Assembly: GCA_000415965.1 (NCBI GenBank)
Contig: KE356560.1
Location: 951,974-1,015,973, forward strand
Reading direction: 5' to 3'
Length of the DNA stretch: 64,000 bases
Source: Haloquadratum walsbyi J07HQW1
GTDB taxonomy: Archaea; Halobacteriota; Halobacteria; Halobacteriales; Haloferacaceae
Shown: in pieces, positions 8,689-18,318 of the stretch
How positions within the stretch are numbered: position 1 is the first letter of the stretch
How the letters are laid out: each line of letters begins with the position of its first letter
Translations under genes and position numbers: made by a program
The notes under the pieces: generated by a model
The model's input: only the letters and a program-made list of their open reading frames with translations
Databases searched by the model: none
Told to the model about the DNA's origin: nothing

Positions 8689-9564
8689 ATGCAAGCCCTC
8701 GTCATTGTCGCACACGGGTCGCATCTCAACCCTGATTCGTCGACCCCAACACACCAGCATGCAGATACTATCCGCGCAAGCGGTGCTTTTGATGAGGTTA
8801 GAACTGGCTTTTGGAAAGAAGAGCCACCACTTCGGGAGGTTCTTCGAACTGTTGAGGCTGATGAAATATATCTCGTTCCATTATTCATCAGCGAAGGCTA
8901 CTTTACAGAGCAGGTTATTCCTCGGGAACTCCGATTGGACGGGTGGGATGTCTCTGAATGGGACTCCGATGGACTAAATGCCGATACAGCGACACTCGCA
9001 GCTACTGACACCGGTCAAACAGTTCATTACTGTGGTCCCGTTGGCACTCATGAAGCAATGACTGACGTGCTTGTTCGGCGTGCTGAGACCGTCACAGGTG
9101 ACCCAGCAGTTGGTGAGGGATTCGGGCTCGCAGTCGTTGGTCATGGAACCGAGCGAAATGAAAACTCTGCAAAAGCGATTGAGTATCATGCCGACCGCGT
9201 CCGTGAACTTGACCGATTTGATGAGGTCCAAGCGCTCTATATGGACGAAGACCCCGAAGTGGATGATGTAACTAGCTTCTTTGACACCACTGACATCGTC
9301 GTTGTCCCATTATTCGTTGCGGATGGATTCCACACGCAGGAGGACATTCCGGAGGATATGGGTCTGACAGATGATTATCGAACAGGATATGATGTCCCTG
9401 CGACTGTGGATGATCATCGAATCTGGTATGCAGGTGCTGTTGGGACGGAAGGACTCACAGCAGATGTGATTCTCGAACGTGCTGCTGATGCCGGCGCAGA
9501 CATCTCTACAGCGATAGAAACGGTTCGTGAGCAGACTCGCGAAACGACAGTCGCGGATGATTAA
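8689..9564 (+). CDS. cbiX: Sirohydrochlorin cobaltochelatase
   Basis: Inserts cobalt into sirohydrochlorin in anaerobic-type cobalamin synthesis; cytoplasmic, class II chelatase, 291 residues. It is the double-domain form. Repeat one has VIVAHGSHLN with the metal-binding histidine near residue 10, and PLFISEGYFTEQVIPREL. Repeat two has VVGHGTERNENS near 150 and VVPLFVADGFHTQEDIPE. The start ATG lies immediately after an AT-rich TTCATAT stretch. The stop overlaps the next gene, a DR2241-family iron-sulfur protein, a pairing known in haloarchaea. Confidence 0.9.
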   Translation: MQALVIVAHGSHLNPDSSTPTHQHADTIRASGAFDEVRTGFWKEEPPLREVLRTVEADEIYLVPLFISEGYFTEQVIPRELRLDGWDVSEWDSDGLNADTATLAATDTGQTVHYCGPVGTHEAMTDVLVRRAETVTGDPAVGEGFGLAVVGHGTERNENSAKAIEYHADRVRELDRFDEVQALYMDEDPEVDDVTSFFDTTDIVVVPLFVADGFHTQEDIPEDMGLTDDYRTGYDVPATVDDHRIWYAGAVGTEGLTADVILERAADAGADISTAIETVREQTRETTVADD

Positions 9565-10819
9565 GGTATCAGGCAATGTCAGCGAAGCGTTGATAACCCA
9601 TCTCACTGACACAGCGAATCAGATCGATTTCGATGGTCTCTCGATTACGACTACCGATGATGGATACCGAGTCGAGACCCCATCGATTGAGGTGTCTGGA
9701 CTGACTCACACGGATTTACTCGATTATATCACAACTGAAGAGCTTGCCCCCTATGCCACAAATTGGTACCACTGGGAATCGAGCCTTTCAGAACTTGGTC
9801 GTCACCGCCGGAGTTTCCTCCGACATGCAGAGGGTGCACATAACGACGATGTCATCACACGATATACAGCTCTTCGTTCTGACGACGGATGTCTCACTGA
9901 GTGGGGAGAAATACAGCTGATAGCGACACTCGATGACCACGGTCGCCGTCAGTACGATATTCGACATCAAGATGACAAAGGAACTGCGCCAAGAGCACTT
10001 GAGATACACACAGACCCGCGTGATGCCCGTGAGATTTCAACATATGATGATCGCGGTCGTTACCGACCATTACAGACGGCACCATCGCTTCAGACAGGGT
10101 GGGTATTCCCAGATCTTGATGCACGCGATGCAGTCGAGACAATTAATTTTCTATACCCAGCCTCAATCGCTAACTGGAATCTTGAACGCAACGGTGAGCT
10201 TGATATTACACACTGGCGTGAGACAGTCGACCGCCAAACTGGTATCTACGGTGTTGTTGAAGAACTTCCTCGCTCGGCTGTTGAGTGGGTCGCAGAAGCC
10301 TGTTGTGTGGACTCACAATGTCTAAAACGTCGTGAGTGGCAGTATACCGAAGATGATCAATTAGAGGCTGACGGGGGAACAGGCGCGTTTCCCTGTCGGG
10401 AACCCTGCTCACTTGTTATCGCAGCATCACGTCGATGGACAAAGCTTGAGGAGGAGGATGAACGAACATACGAATTTGATCTGACACCATCTGAGAAAGA
10501 ACAGCTCGAAGCCATCATCGATGCTGTTGCTGACGGTCGGGTTGGTGAGATCCGAGAAGCCGATGTGTATGAGGGGGCTAATCAGTACCGAACCCGGTTC
10601 CTTCGTGCAAAGCGAGTCGACGAGGAGGGTCGTCTTTCAGGCACACCAACGGAACCGTCAACGGATGCAAGTCAGACTCAAAAACATACAGCAGACAACA
10701 CTGACCATGATGAGACAGAGTCTAAAGGTGAGTTACATGAGGGTGATGATGATGATCGCACCAATCACGCAGCTGAGACTCGACCTGAGGGTAACACCGA
10801 GGCTAATGAAGATGTATAA
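9557..10819 (+). CDS. DR2241-family protein with cysteine cluster (probable 4Fe-4S)
   Basis: About 420 residues. The ATG at 9557 overlaps the cbiX stop by 8 bp (ATGATTAA), so I chose it over the upstream GTG at 9527. The N-terminal two thirds are a conserved DR2241-type domain (LGRHRRSFLRHAEGAH and VFPDLDARDAVETINFLYPASI). A cysteine set, CCVDSQCLKR then FPCREPCSLV near 265-300, suggests a bound iron-sulfur cluster. The last 60 residues are a very acidic, threonine-rich tail. The tight overlap with cbiX argues for a role in cobalamin or tetrapyrrole metabolism, perhaps electron transfer to the corrin ring; this is inference. Confidence 0.82.
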   Translation: MIKVSGNVSEALITHLTDTANQIDFDGLSITTTDDGYRVETPSIEVSGLTHTDLLDYITTEELAPYATNWYHWESSLSELGRHRRSFLRHAEGAHNDDVITRYTALRSDDGCLTEWGEIQLIATLDDHGRRQYDIRHQDDKGTAPRALEIHTDPRDAREISTYDDRGRYRPLQTAPSLQTGWVFPDLDARDAVETINFLYPASIANWNLERNGELDITHWRETVDRQTGIYGVVEELPRSAVEWVAEACCVDSQCLKRREWQYTEDDQLEADGGTGAFPCREPCSLVIAASRRWTKLEEEDERTYEFDLTPSEKEQLEAIIDAVADGRVGEIREADVYEGANQYRTRFLRAKRVDEEGRLSGTPTEPSTDASQTQKHTADNTDHDETESKGELHEGDDDDRTNHAAETRPEGNTEANEDV

Positions 10820-10886
10820 CATACCTTATAATAATTGATTTATTAACCTTCTCATACATATAAGCTCAGATTTTTATTCTAAGCTT

Positions 10887-10938
10887 CCGACAGCTAGTCG
10901 GTTCCTAACACCGACATGCCTCGAAAGAATAGGCACGG
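10887..10938. other. Pair of hairpins, possible structured RNA or transposon end
   Basis: Stem one is CCGAC (10887-10891) with GTCGG (10897-10901). Stem two is CCGACATGCCT (10911-10921) with AGGCACGG (10931-10938), with one or two internal mismatches. It lies in the 768-bp gap after the DR2241 gene. Read on the minus strand, one frame gives AVPILSRHVGVRNRLAVGS and then a stop, so it may instead be the decayed 3' end of a transposase. I cannot decide between these. Confidence 0.3.
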
Positions 10939-11071
10939 CTTCGTATCAGTGAAAAGATATGCATCGCTTCATACTTGTTCATATCCGCGATATCAATCAT
11001 TCATCCTCCTGTAAATTGAGTGTATCTCAATCATCGATTTTGGATCTGTACCAATCAATAACTGTAATTGA

Positions 11072-11275
11072 ACGCCCACAGAACTCCTGCAGTCTGGATT
11101 AGCAGACGACGGAGAGAGAGAAGACATAGAGACACGATTGCGAGACAGTGCCCGGGTCCGTCGGGTCCGGATTCTGGTTCTGTTCATCATATGCGAAGAA
11201 CTTCTTACGCCGCGTATCGATATTGTTCACACGCGATATCAAGCGTGCACCAACCGGTCGTGGTCGAGTGTCTAA
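11072..11275 (+). pseudogene. Unrecognised coding fragment
   Basis: An open stretch with no start, reading LLQSGLADDGEREDIETRLR and then RVRRVRILVLFIICEELLT. It has protein-like character (a charged helix followed by a hydrophobic one) but begins directly after a stop and ends in the AAATCG repeat at 11273. I do not recognise it. The following bases to 11587 are GC-rich around 11300-11440 and contain no further gene; they may be insertion-sequence debris. Confidence 0.3.
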
Positions 11276-11587
11276 TCGAAATCGAAATCGGAATTAAGGG
11301 TGAGACGGGGCAGGACAGAGACACCCTGAACCGCCTGTGGAGGGAAACTCGCCTGCTGGATCTGGAGCCGCTGTCCCCTGGGGGGAAACTCCGACGCAGA
11401 AAGAGCCAGTCTCAACCTGATCAAACGAGAGCAAAAGAGACCTAACCACAGGAGATCAGGGTAGTTCAGTTAGTATGAGGTCATATCCAAACTGGCTTTG
11501 AGAGGAATCTCATCTGAGTTTATTAGCAACATCATGTTATGTCTTGATTCTTATAAAAATAATGACATTCCAGATAAACATTGTATA

Positions 11588-12196
11588 CTAATTATCTAAT
11601 ATGTTGAGCAGCAATCCGAGTGCGACTGCAACTACCATACCAAGAACAGTTCCGACCAACAGCACTGTGAGCGAATCTGGAACAATCATCGCAATAACAA
11701 CTGCAACGACAAGTGCAACGAGTGCAAGCCCGCTGACAGCGGCAATTCCTCCAATTTCACTCTTAGTATCACCTCGCGCTTGGACCCATTCCCACCCACG
11801 GGTAAGCACTGACCCGCTATCAGTATTAGATGCCTCTTGATCTTCAGTTTCCCCTGTTGTTTCATCGGTGTTCGATTCTGCCGCTGCAATTGTCACATGA
11901 ACATAGTCGCTCTCGGAGCCATATCCTGATGCGACCGTGAGTTCGCCCTCGATCGGAGACTGATGAGTAGAGACACGAACACCAACCCGACGGCTCTCAT
12001 CTGATTTAACATAATGATTGACCTCGGGCAACCGTGCTCCTCGTGAAAGCTCTTCATCAAACCGGAGGTGAACATGCACAGACTCACCCATGTTTTGTAA
12101 TTCGATATCGAAATCCTCACGAGCGGTAAATGCGTCAGGTGCATCAACTGCGTAGAGCTTCCCAACGTTCAGCCGGACCGTGAGTGGTTCTACCAC
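11588..12196 (-). CDS. Haloarchaeal membrane protein (DUF7524-like)
   Basis: A 202-residue protein. Residues 1-110 form a beta-rich soluble domain (FDIELQNMGESVHVHLRFDEELSR) without a signal peptide. Residues 110-140 are an acidic, serine/threonine-rich linker. Two membrane helices close the chain (IGGIAAVSGLALVALVVAVV and TVLLVGTVLGMVVAVALGLL). I recall this as the DUF7524 family of haloarchaea. Function is unknown. An immunoglobulin-like domain held at the membrane is an inference. Confidence 0.72.
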   Translation of the reverse strand: MVEPLTVRLNVGKLYAVDAPDAFTAREDFDIELQNMGESVHVHLRFDEELSRGARLPEVNHYVKSDESRRVGVRVSTHQSPIEGELTVASGYGSESDYVHVTIAAAESNTDETTGETEDQEASNTDSGSVLTRGWEWVQARGDTKSEIGGIAAVSGLALVALVVAVVIAMIVPDSLTVLLVGTVLGMVVAVALGLLLNILDN

Positions 12197-12368
12197 GAAC
12201 TGGGTGACGGCGCCCGCTAGTAAAAGGGTTTAGATCATCGTCGATTTATCAAATAAAATCGTCACTGGAAACGGAAGATAATTCTAACTGGAGGTGGAGT
12301 CGTCAGATTTTGATATATCAACTCACACCCTCACTACCGAATTGAGACAATTCATCTTCTCTGTCTAC

Positions 12369-12554
12369 TCATTCCTCGCGCATATCTGGGGGAAGTAAGT
12401 TTGGAATTCCATCTTCGATTGGATACACCTCACCAGTCTCAGTTCCAATAAGCCGCCCTTCGATGATCTCCTCACCATCACGTTCATCGACCTCAAGTTC
12501 AAGCTCACTCTTATCAAGAGGGTCACAGAGGATATCCATCAGTGACTCTTTCAT
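12369..12554 (-). CDS. Trm112-family methyltransferase activator
   Basis: A 61-residue zinc-finger-like small protein. It fits the Trm112/YcaR family: the DILCDPLDKSELELEV start and the end EVYPIEDGIPNLLPPDM are diagnostic. Archaeal Trm112 binds and activates several methyltransferases acting on tRNA, rRNA and release factor. Only one cysteine is left of the classic set, as in many archaeal members. A second methionine six codons in could be the start. It lies 86 bp downstream of purA on the same strand. Confidence 0.82.
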   Translation of the reverse strand: MKESLMDILCDPLDKSELELEVDERDGEEIIEGRLIGTETGEVYPIEDGIPNLLPPDMREE

Positions 12555-12640
12555 CGATAACAGCCAAGATTGCGGTGGTAAAAAGACTACGGATTCTTGG
12601 CTTCTTTAGATTCGTTCAATGAGTCAGAGGCTGTCTTCAC

Positions 12641-13981
12641 TCATTGTGATGACTCATCAAGATTGAACGGATTGACCAATTCAATTGTCTCAGCCCGGTC
12701 TGGTCCGACACCAATCGCATATATTGGGGTGTTGAGTTCGTCTGTGAGATACTCAAGATACTGTTTTGCATTTGCTGGAATCGCCTGGTATCCCTCGGTT
12801 GCAACATCACTCCATGCAACGCTCTCCCATGGGTCAAATGATCGAAGATTCGGCTCACATTCTGCCCATCGTTCTGTTGTTGCCGGTATTGTGAATTGTT
12901 CCTCGCCGTTGAGGTCATATGAGTGACCAACACAGACTTCATCAAGTCCAGCGAGAACATCAATATGGTTTATCACGAGTCCTGTAAATCCATTTGATCG
13001 CGTCGCATGCCGGAGCATTGGGATATCGAGCCATCCAATTCGACGAGGACGCCCAGTCACTGTTCCGAATTCACCACCCTTCTCTCGGATATGATCTGCA
13101 AGCGCCTCATCAGTACCTGTGAGTTCTGTTGGAAGTGGTCCGGTTCCAACTCGCGACAAATATGCTTTGATGATGCCAACGACTTCACCTTGACCAATAA
13201 CTGTTGGACTGATGCCTGATCCAGTTGCTGCCCCGCCCGCTGTGGGGTTTGATGAAGTGACATAGGGGTAAATTCCATGATCGATATCAATCGAGGTTCC
13301 CTGTGCACCTTCAAACAGGACCGTTGAACCATTCTCCAGGTGTTTATTGAGGAATTCTCCCGCGTTGATCGTCATATCTTCTTCAAGCAATCGTTTCCCA
13401 AGTTGCTGATACTCGGTAAAGAGCGATTCAACATCGAACGCCTCGTCCGTCTCAACCCCAAAAATGCTCTCAGCAAGTGCACGTTTTTGCGGGACGACAT
13501 ACTCGAGTCGATCTCGAAGGACACTCGGATCAAGTAAGTCTCCGATGCGGATTCCCCGTCGACCCGCCTTGTCCTCATACGTTGGTCCAATTCCGCGACC
13601 AGTCGTCCCAGCCTCAAGATCAGAGTCTGATTTGGCGTCTTCCTCAATTCCATCGAGAACCCGGTGATATGGCATAATGACATGTGCACGACGGGCGACA
13701 CGGACATCAGGCGTGAGCCCGCGCTCACGGAGGGTGTCAATCTCAGTAAATAACGTCTTGAGATTGATTACACATCCGTTGCCTAACACACCAACCTTGT
13801 CTCGGACTGCACCACTCGGAACCAGCGACAATTTATACTCATCACCGTCTTCAACGACGGTGTGACCCGCATTGTCGCCACCCTGATAACGTGCGACGAC
13901 ATCGGCGCCGCCTCCCCATAGATCAACGAGCGCGCCCTTGCCCTCGTCTCCTAATTGGGAGCCGACGATTGTGACGGTCAT
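12641..13981 (-). CDS. purA: Adenylosuccinate synthetase
   Basis: First committed step from IMP to AMP: IMP + aspartate + GTP give adenylosuccinate. About 446 residues. The P-loop-like GDEGKGALVDLW is at the N terminus, followed by GGDNAGHTV and the FEGAQGTSIDIDHG motif. GRPRRIGWLDIPMLRHATRSNG is split by the usual family spacing. The open frame runs 11 codons further upstream, but MTVTIVGSQLGDEGKG is the standard start, giving the ATG at 13981. It is near purNH and purB but is separated by transposon debris upstream (14072-14100). Confidence 0.95.
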   Translation of the reverse strand: MTVTIVGSQLGDEGKGALVDLWGGGADVVARYQGGDNAGHTVVEDGDEYKLSLVPSGAVRDKVGVLGNGCVINLKTLFTEIDTLRERGLTPDVRVARRAHVIMPYHRVLDGIEEDAKSDSDLEAGTTGRGIGPTYEDKAGRRGIRIGDLLDPSVLRDRLEYVVPQKRALAESIFGVETDEAFDVESLFTEYQQLGKRLLEEDMTINAGEFLNKHLENGSTVLFEGAQGTSIDIDHGIYPYVTSSNPTAGGAATGSGISPTVIGQGEVVGIIKAYLSRVGTGPLPTELTGTDEALADHIREKGGEFGTVTGRPRRIGWLDIPMLRHATRSNGFTGLVINHIDVLAGLDEVCVGHSYDLNGEEQFTIPATTERWAECEPNLRSFDPWESVAWSDVATEGYQAIPANAKQYLEYLTDELNTPIYAIGVGPDRAETIELVNPFNLDESSQ

Positions 13982-14071
13982 ACAAGGAGATTCTACATGC
14001 CAGTTGAAACCCATTACGACTTTATTTATTCATGGGTAGACATTGTTCACTCACTCAAACATTACAGAAGC

Positions 14072-14100
14072 TTGAGGCGAAAGCCCGCGGCTTGAGCCGT
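14072..14100 (+). repeat. Solo IS200/IS605-type end hairpin
   Basis: The sequence TTGAGGCGAAA, then CCCGCGGCTT and GAGCCGT, is nearly identical to 16996-17025, which stands at the left edge of a tnpB pseudogene. Here no tnpB follows, so this is an orphan end between purA and purNH. It lies upstream of purA and may add a hairpin to its leader region. Confidence 0.5.
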
Positions 14101-14167
14101 TGGAGGAGGTCAAAGCTCATTTTGGATATGATGTGCTCTCGGTGTTATTGAATATATCCTCGCCGTC

Positions 14168-15772
14168 TCAATCGTGTCTGAAACAACGGTGACCGGTGAA
14201 TGCCATTGGTATATCTTGTTCCTCACAGGTAGCAATCACCTTCTCATCGTTTACAGATCCTCCAGGCTGAATCACGGCTTCAATACCGGCGTCAGCGGCA
14301 GTTTCAACGCCATCAGGGAATGGGAAAAATGCATCAGAAGCCATCACACTCCCCGCTGGTCCACCCTTTTCTGCATGCTCTGTTGCCTTCATGACCGCTA
14401 ATCGAACAGCATCAACGCGTGATACCTGCCCCATTCCAATCCCAACAGTCTCGGTTCCATCCGCGAGAACAATTCCATTTGATTTGACATGTTTTAAAAC
14501 ACGCCATGCAAATTGCATCGTCTGTAGTTGCTCCGCTGTTGGTTCAACACTGGTAACAATCTCAAGATCATCTCGTGATGGAGCCCACGTATCCTGTTCT
14601 TGAAGTAATCGTCCTCCAAGAAGCGGCTTCGATATCAGTGCTCGTTGTTGAGCATTCTTCTGAGACGTGTCGACAGAATCTACCTTTAGAATCCGAAGAT
14701 TCTCGCGCTGTTTGAGGGTGTCAACCGCGTCGTCAGTATACTCCGGAGCAACGACGACTTCTTTGAATGAATCGATAATTTCACCAGCGGTTGCAGCATC
14801 ACACTCCCGATTCAATGCAACAATCCCACCAAATGCACTCATTGGGTCAGTAGCGAGAGCATCTGTGTACGCATCTGTTAGTGTTTCAGCGGTTGCGCAT
14901 CCTGCAGGATTCGTATGCTTAATTACCGCCGCGGTTGGGTCTTCAAACTCCTGCACTAATCGCAATGCGGCATCGGCATCATTATAGTTATTATATGATA
15001 GTTCCTTCGCCTCCCGGTTTAACTGTGGTGCCCTCACAACGCTTGGTTCAAAAGCAGTCATATCCGCGTACACAGCAGCTGCTTGATGTGGATTTTCCCC
15101 GTACCGTAGTGTGTCTGCGCGGTCACTCGACACATGTCTCTTATTTGGAAACTGACCGCTATCATCAATATCAATGGAGACCGTCGGTGGTGTCTCAGAG
15201 CGATTTATTGTGATTTTGTCGTGACTGAACCATCGAATCGCACGCGGATATGCAACAAATTCTGCTGTCGTGCGCACCCGTTCTTTGAGTGTGGAAACAT
15301 CATCATCAGTTCGGACTGGGACAGACTCCTGTGTAATAATCGGACCATCATCGACAGCCTCTGTGACAAGATGCACAGTACACCCCGTCACCCGAACATC
15401 AGCGTCCAAGACTCGCTCATGCGTATTCAATCCTGGAAATGCCGGGAGTAATGATGGATGGACGTTCAACACCGGTGGTGTTGATTCAATGAATGTCTCA
15501 GTGAGGACCCGCATGTATCCATCGAGGCATATGATATCGATTTCGTACTGGCTGAGTGCATCAAGAACCCGCTCTTCATGTTCTTCTCTGGATTGTTCAT
15601 CTGGACGTTCAATCACTGCCGTCGAGATATCACGTGCGGAGGCCGCATCAAGCACGGGCGCGTCTGCATCGTTTGTCAGGATTACTTCCATTGTCGCGCC
15701 TCCAGGTGATTGATCCGCGATGTGTAAGAGATTTCGACCGCGATTACTCGCTAACCCGGCAATCGTGGGCAT
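14168..15772 (-). CDS. purNH: PurN-PurH fusion: GAR transformylase plus AICAR transformylase
   Basis: Bifunctional purine enzyme of 534 residues. Residues 1-185 are PurN (phosphoribosylglycinamide formyltransferase), with the catalytic LNVHPSLLPAFPG and DDGPII. Residues 210-534 are the AICAR formyltransferase half of PurH, with DTLRYGENPHQAAAVY and VIKHTNPAGCA (catalytic K-H) and the end DIPMAFTGHRCFRHD. The IMP cyclohydrolase (MGS-like) domain of normal PurH is missing; haloarchaea use a separate PurO for that step. This fusion is known from haloarchaea. The start MPTIAGLASNRG fits PurN. Confidence 0.92.
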   Translation of the reverse strand: MPTIAGLASNRGRNLLHIADQSPGGATMEVILTNDADAPVLDAASARDISTAVIERPDEQSREEHEERVLDALSQYEIDIICLDGYMRVLTETFIESTPPVLNVHPSLLPAFPGLNTHERVLDADVRVTGCTVHLVTEAVDDGPIITQESVPVRTDDDVSTLKERVRTTAEFVAYPRAIRWFSHDKITINRSETPPTVSIDIDDSGQFPNKRHVSSDRADTLRYGENPHQAAAVYADMTAFEPSVVRAPQLNREAKELSYNNYNDADAALRLVQEFEDPTAAVIKHTNPAGCATAETLTDAYTDALATDPMSAFGGIVALNRECDAATAGEIIDSFKEVVVAPEYTDDAVDTLKQRENLRILKVDSVDTSQKNAQQRALISKPLLGGRLLQEQDTWAPSRDDLEIVTSVEPTAEQLQTMQFAWRVLKHVKSNGIVLADGTETVGIGMGQVSRVDAVRLAVMKATEHAEKGGPAGSVMASDAFFPFPDGVETAADAGIEAVIQPGGSVNDEKVIATCEEQDIPMAFTGHRCFRHD

Positions 15773-15818
15773 AATCGTCGGAGTTCACGCAGGTTCTAAA
15801 TCAGTTCCGGTCTCATCA

Positions 15819-16781
15819 TCACGATTGACATCCTCCCATGTCTGAAGGCGGCGGGAATCCAACCGCTTGGTTGGGATATGACGGTTTGCAGTCTACCACT
15901 TGTGCCTGCGGTTGGAATCCTCGGGACAACTCATAGAGGTAGACTGAAGACTGTGCCAACCAGCCGGTACTGCTATCCCCATCCAAATCGGGAGCAGACT
16001 CGGAGTTACTTTCTGTGTTGTTGATATCGAGATGGATGTTTTCCGCCCCGTCCACGTCAGCGTTGAACGCCGCATCACACTCCTCGCAGACGTACAGACC
16101 ACGTTCGACCCGCTGACTATCGTCTTCTGTCCCGCAGACACAATACGTCTTGCTCGTGTCGCGCTCTGAAACCTCTCCGACTTCGATGCCTTCCACTTTC
16201 GCCTTGTATTCGAGGATGTTCGAGAACCCGTCGAACGCCCACGCGTGCAACTCAAGGTTGCCGTGCTTGCCCCAGTTCTTCGAGTTGTCGTTGTCGTCCT
16301 CACGAACACCAGCGAGTTTCCCACTGTTGATTTGACCCACCTCTTGCTCGACATATCGTTCAACGATGTGTTTGACTAAGGAGTGAAAGAAATGGGTTCG
16401 ACGATCTGACCACTCCGCGTGCAATCGAGTTGCTTGTTGTCCGCCTGAATCGTCACAGTTGGCGATTTCTTTCGGGAAGTAGTAGCCGTACCCGTACTGG
16501 TCCTGTTTCAGGCGGTTCCCGGGGTAGAGGTCAATACCTGCCGTCTCGTTACCGGGGGCGTCGGGCGTCTCCGCTTCGTGCTTGCACGCCAACTGCAGTT
16601 CCCAGCGCCCTTTTGCCCTGTCGTAGACGACCCTGACTTGTTGCAGGTTCTCGACTGTGACGCCGGGGCGCGTTTCGTATTCGACAAGGATATGGGGGTG
16701 TTCTTTGTGATTCGCTCCTTTCGAGAGGTGCACTCGCCCATTGCTGGTGTCGTGGCGGATACCTTTCCGCTTCCACGTCAC
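15819..16781 (-). pseudogene. tnpB: TnpB (IS200/IS605, IS1341 type), N-terminally truncated and internally deleted
   Basis: Remnant of an RNA-guided nuclease of the TnpB family. About 110 N-terminal residues (wedge/helical part) are missing; the remaining frame opens MTWKRKGIRHDTSNGRVHLS. At RuvC-I, GIDL is followed directly by YPGNRLKQD, so roughly 15 residues around the first catalytic site are deleted. RuvC-II lies near SGKLAGVRED. The zinc finger CVCGTEDD then YVCEECDAAFNADVDGAENI, with the third RuvC aspartate, is intact. The end (SDMGGCQS) overlaps the right-end hairpin at 15828-15861, where the guide RNA scaffold would be made. The sequence is GC-richer than its neighbours. The protein is surely inactive. 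Confidence 0.85.
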
Positions 16782-16995
16782 CGTGCTACGCGGGTGTTCT
16801 CCTTGTCGTTTATATCCAATTGAATGAATTCGCTGTCTCTACTGATCGGACACGCATTGACATATATACAGACAGACGCTGTCGAAACAAATATTACACT
16901 CTGAGAGAAAACAAACGCCTCTCACTGTGGCGGTTGTATGAATGATCGCCGTTGGTACTTCGATATTCGCCATCAGGCTGTAGTTTTTTAATTAT

Positions 16996-17025
16996 TTGAG
17001 GCGAAAACACACGGCTTCAGCCGTG
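16996..17025 (+). repeat. Left-end hairpin of the second tnpB element
   Basis: TTGAGGCGAAAACACACGG then CTTCAGCCGTG: CACGGCTTCAGCCGTG forms a hairpin. It begins about 90 bp before the start of the plus-strand tnpB relic and matches the solo copy at 14072-14100. It marks the left end of an IS1341-like unit of about 1.3 kb. Confidence 0.6.
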
Positions 17026-17113
17026 ACATAAAGCCGACAACTGGAAATCTAGCCACCAGACAGTAGCAAGTCGACTCCCAATATCTGAGACGCACAGCCC
17101 ATACCTATAAGAT

Positions 17114-18282
17114 ATGGAAGTACGGCGTATTGTCCTCGTCACGCTTGACGTGCCACGCTTCTCGGAGACACCGCCGACACGTTTTCCTGGTGCGCTCAAT
17201 ACGTCGTAGACCACGCCTTCCAAGGCGAATACGTCACCACCAGCAAGACACAGTCGGACGACGAAATCTACAACGACGTGCGTGAGAAAACGGACGGGTT
17301 CAACAGCGGTCGTGTCCAAGCGGCTCGCAATAATATCGCCGAAGCGTGCAAAAGCGTCGTTGTTCGTTGGAAGAAAAACAAGAAGGCGTCGAAGCCGCGC
17401 ATGGCTTCCCCGCACGTCGTCTACGACCACCGTACCGCCAGCTTCAATAATGACTATGTGAGTTTTGCCACCACGGACGATCGGATTGACGCCGACTACG
17501 TGTCACCGGACGAAGATAGCAATACGCCCCACGCTGAATACCTGTTCTCCGGCGAGTACGAAACCACAGGGGCGGAGGTACATCGGAAGCACGGCGAGTG
17601 GCAGCTCCATGTCCACTGCAAGAAGGAAATAGAGTCTGCCACGTCGGACCAGGTAACGACCACGCACGGGACGGTGCTTGGCGTTGACCTCGGCGTGAAC
17701 ACCCTCGCCGTTACCAGCACAGGCACGTTCTGGACGGGCGACGAGAGTATGAGAACCGGCGTGAAAACCTACAAGAGTGCGGCACTCGGTTGACATATGA
17801 AAACAGACAGTCGGTCGGACGCAAAGAAGACCGATTCAAAATGACGCTTCACCGCATAGCGAACGAACTTGTCACAGAAGCCTGTAAGCACGAGTGTTCG
17901 GTGATAGCGTTTGAGGACTTAACCGAATATTCGGGAACGTACTGGCGCGTCGTTGGGACACAGGGGGCGTTCAACTGTCTATATTACTCCGTCGAATACA
18001 AACCCACCGGGTAGGTATCACAGTGGAACAGATAGACCCTGAGAGCACGTCGCGTTGGTGTTCACACTGTGCTTTACCCATCCAGACAACTGTGAGTGTG
18101 AATCGTTTAATTGGCAGAAATGTGGGTCTGAGAACCACACCGATTACAACGCCGCGAAGAGCATCGGCTTGCGGTATCTTCGTCGCAACCAAACTGGGGG
18201 GCGGCGATGGCCCACCCTTGGGCGTGCGCTTGAGCAGTGGGATCATGAACGTGAACGGAAGCTATTTGGCTGTCTTATCTGA
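17114..18282 (+). pseudogene. tnpB: TnpB (second, different lineage), multiple frameshifts
   Basis: Relic of a TnpB nuclease distinct from the one at 15819. It starts [18 protein letters not shown], shifts frame near 17180, then reads [19 protein letters not shown] through 17793. There [17 protein letters not shown] keeps the RuvC-I aspartate. After a second shift near 17790, [13 protein letters not shown] keeps the RuvC-II glutamate. After further damage near 18020, the zinc-finger region is broken and the end reads [20 protein letters not shown] with the last aspartate. Codon use is GC-rich. Together with the left hairpin at 16996 and the right hairpin at 18297 it outlines a whole dead element. 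Confidence 0.85.
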
Positions 18283-18296
18283 GGCTATGATCGGAG

Positions 18297-18318
18297 TCCC
18301 CCCCACATTCACGGGTGG
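18297..18318 (+). repeat. Right-end hairpin of the second tnpB element
   Basis: CCCCCCAC, loop ATTCAC, GGGTGGG forms a strong stem just after the tnpB relic and 78 bp before purB. It is the expected position of an IS605-type right end and guide-RNA scaffold. It may also act as the leader of purB. Confidence 0.5.

Noticed and set aside
9527..9556. GTG start for the DR2241 gene
   Set aside because: The ATG at 9557, overlapping the cbiX stop, fits conserved starts and coupled translation better.
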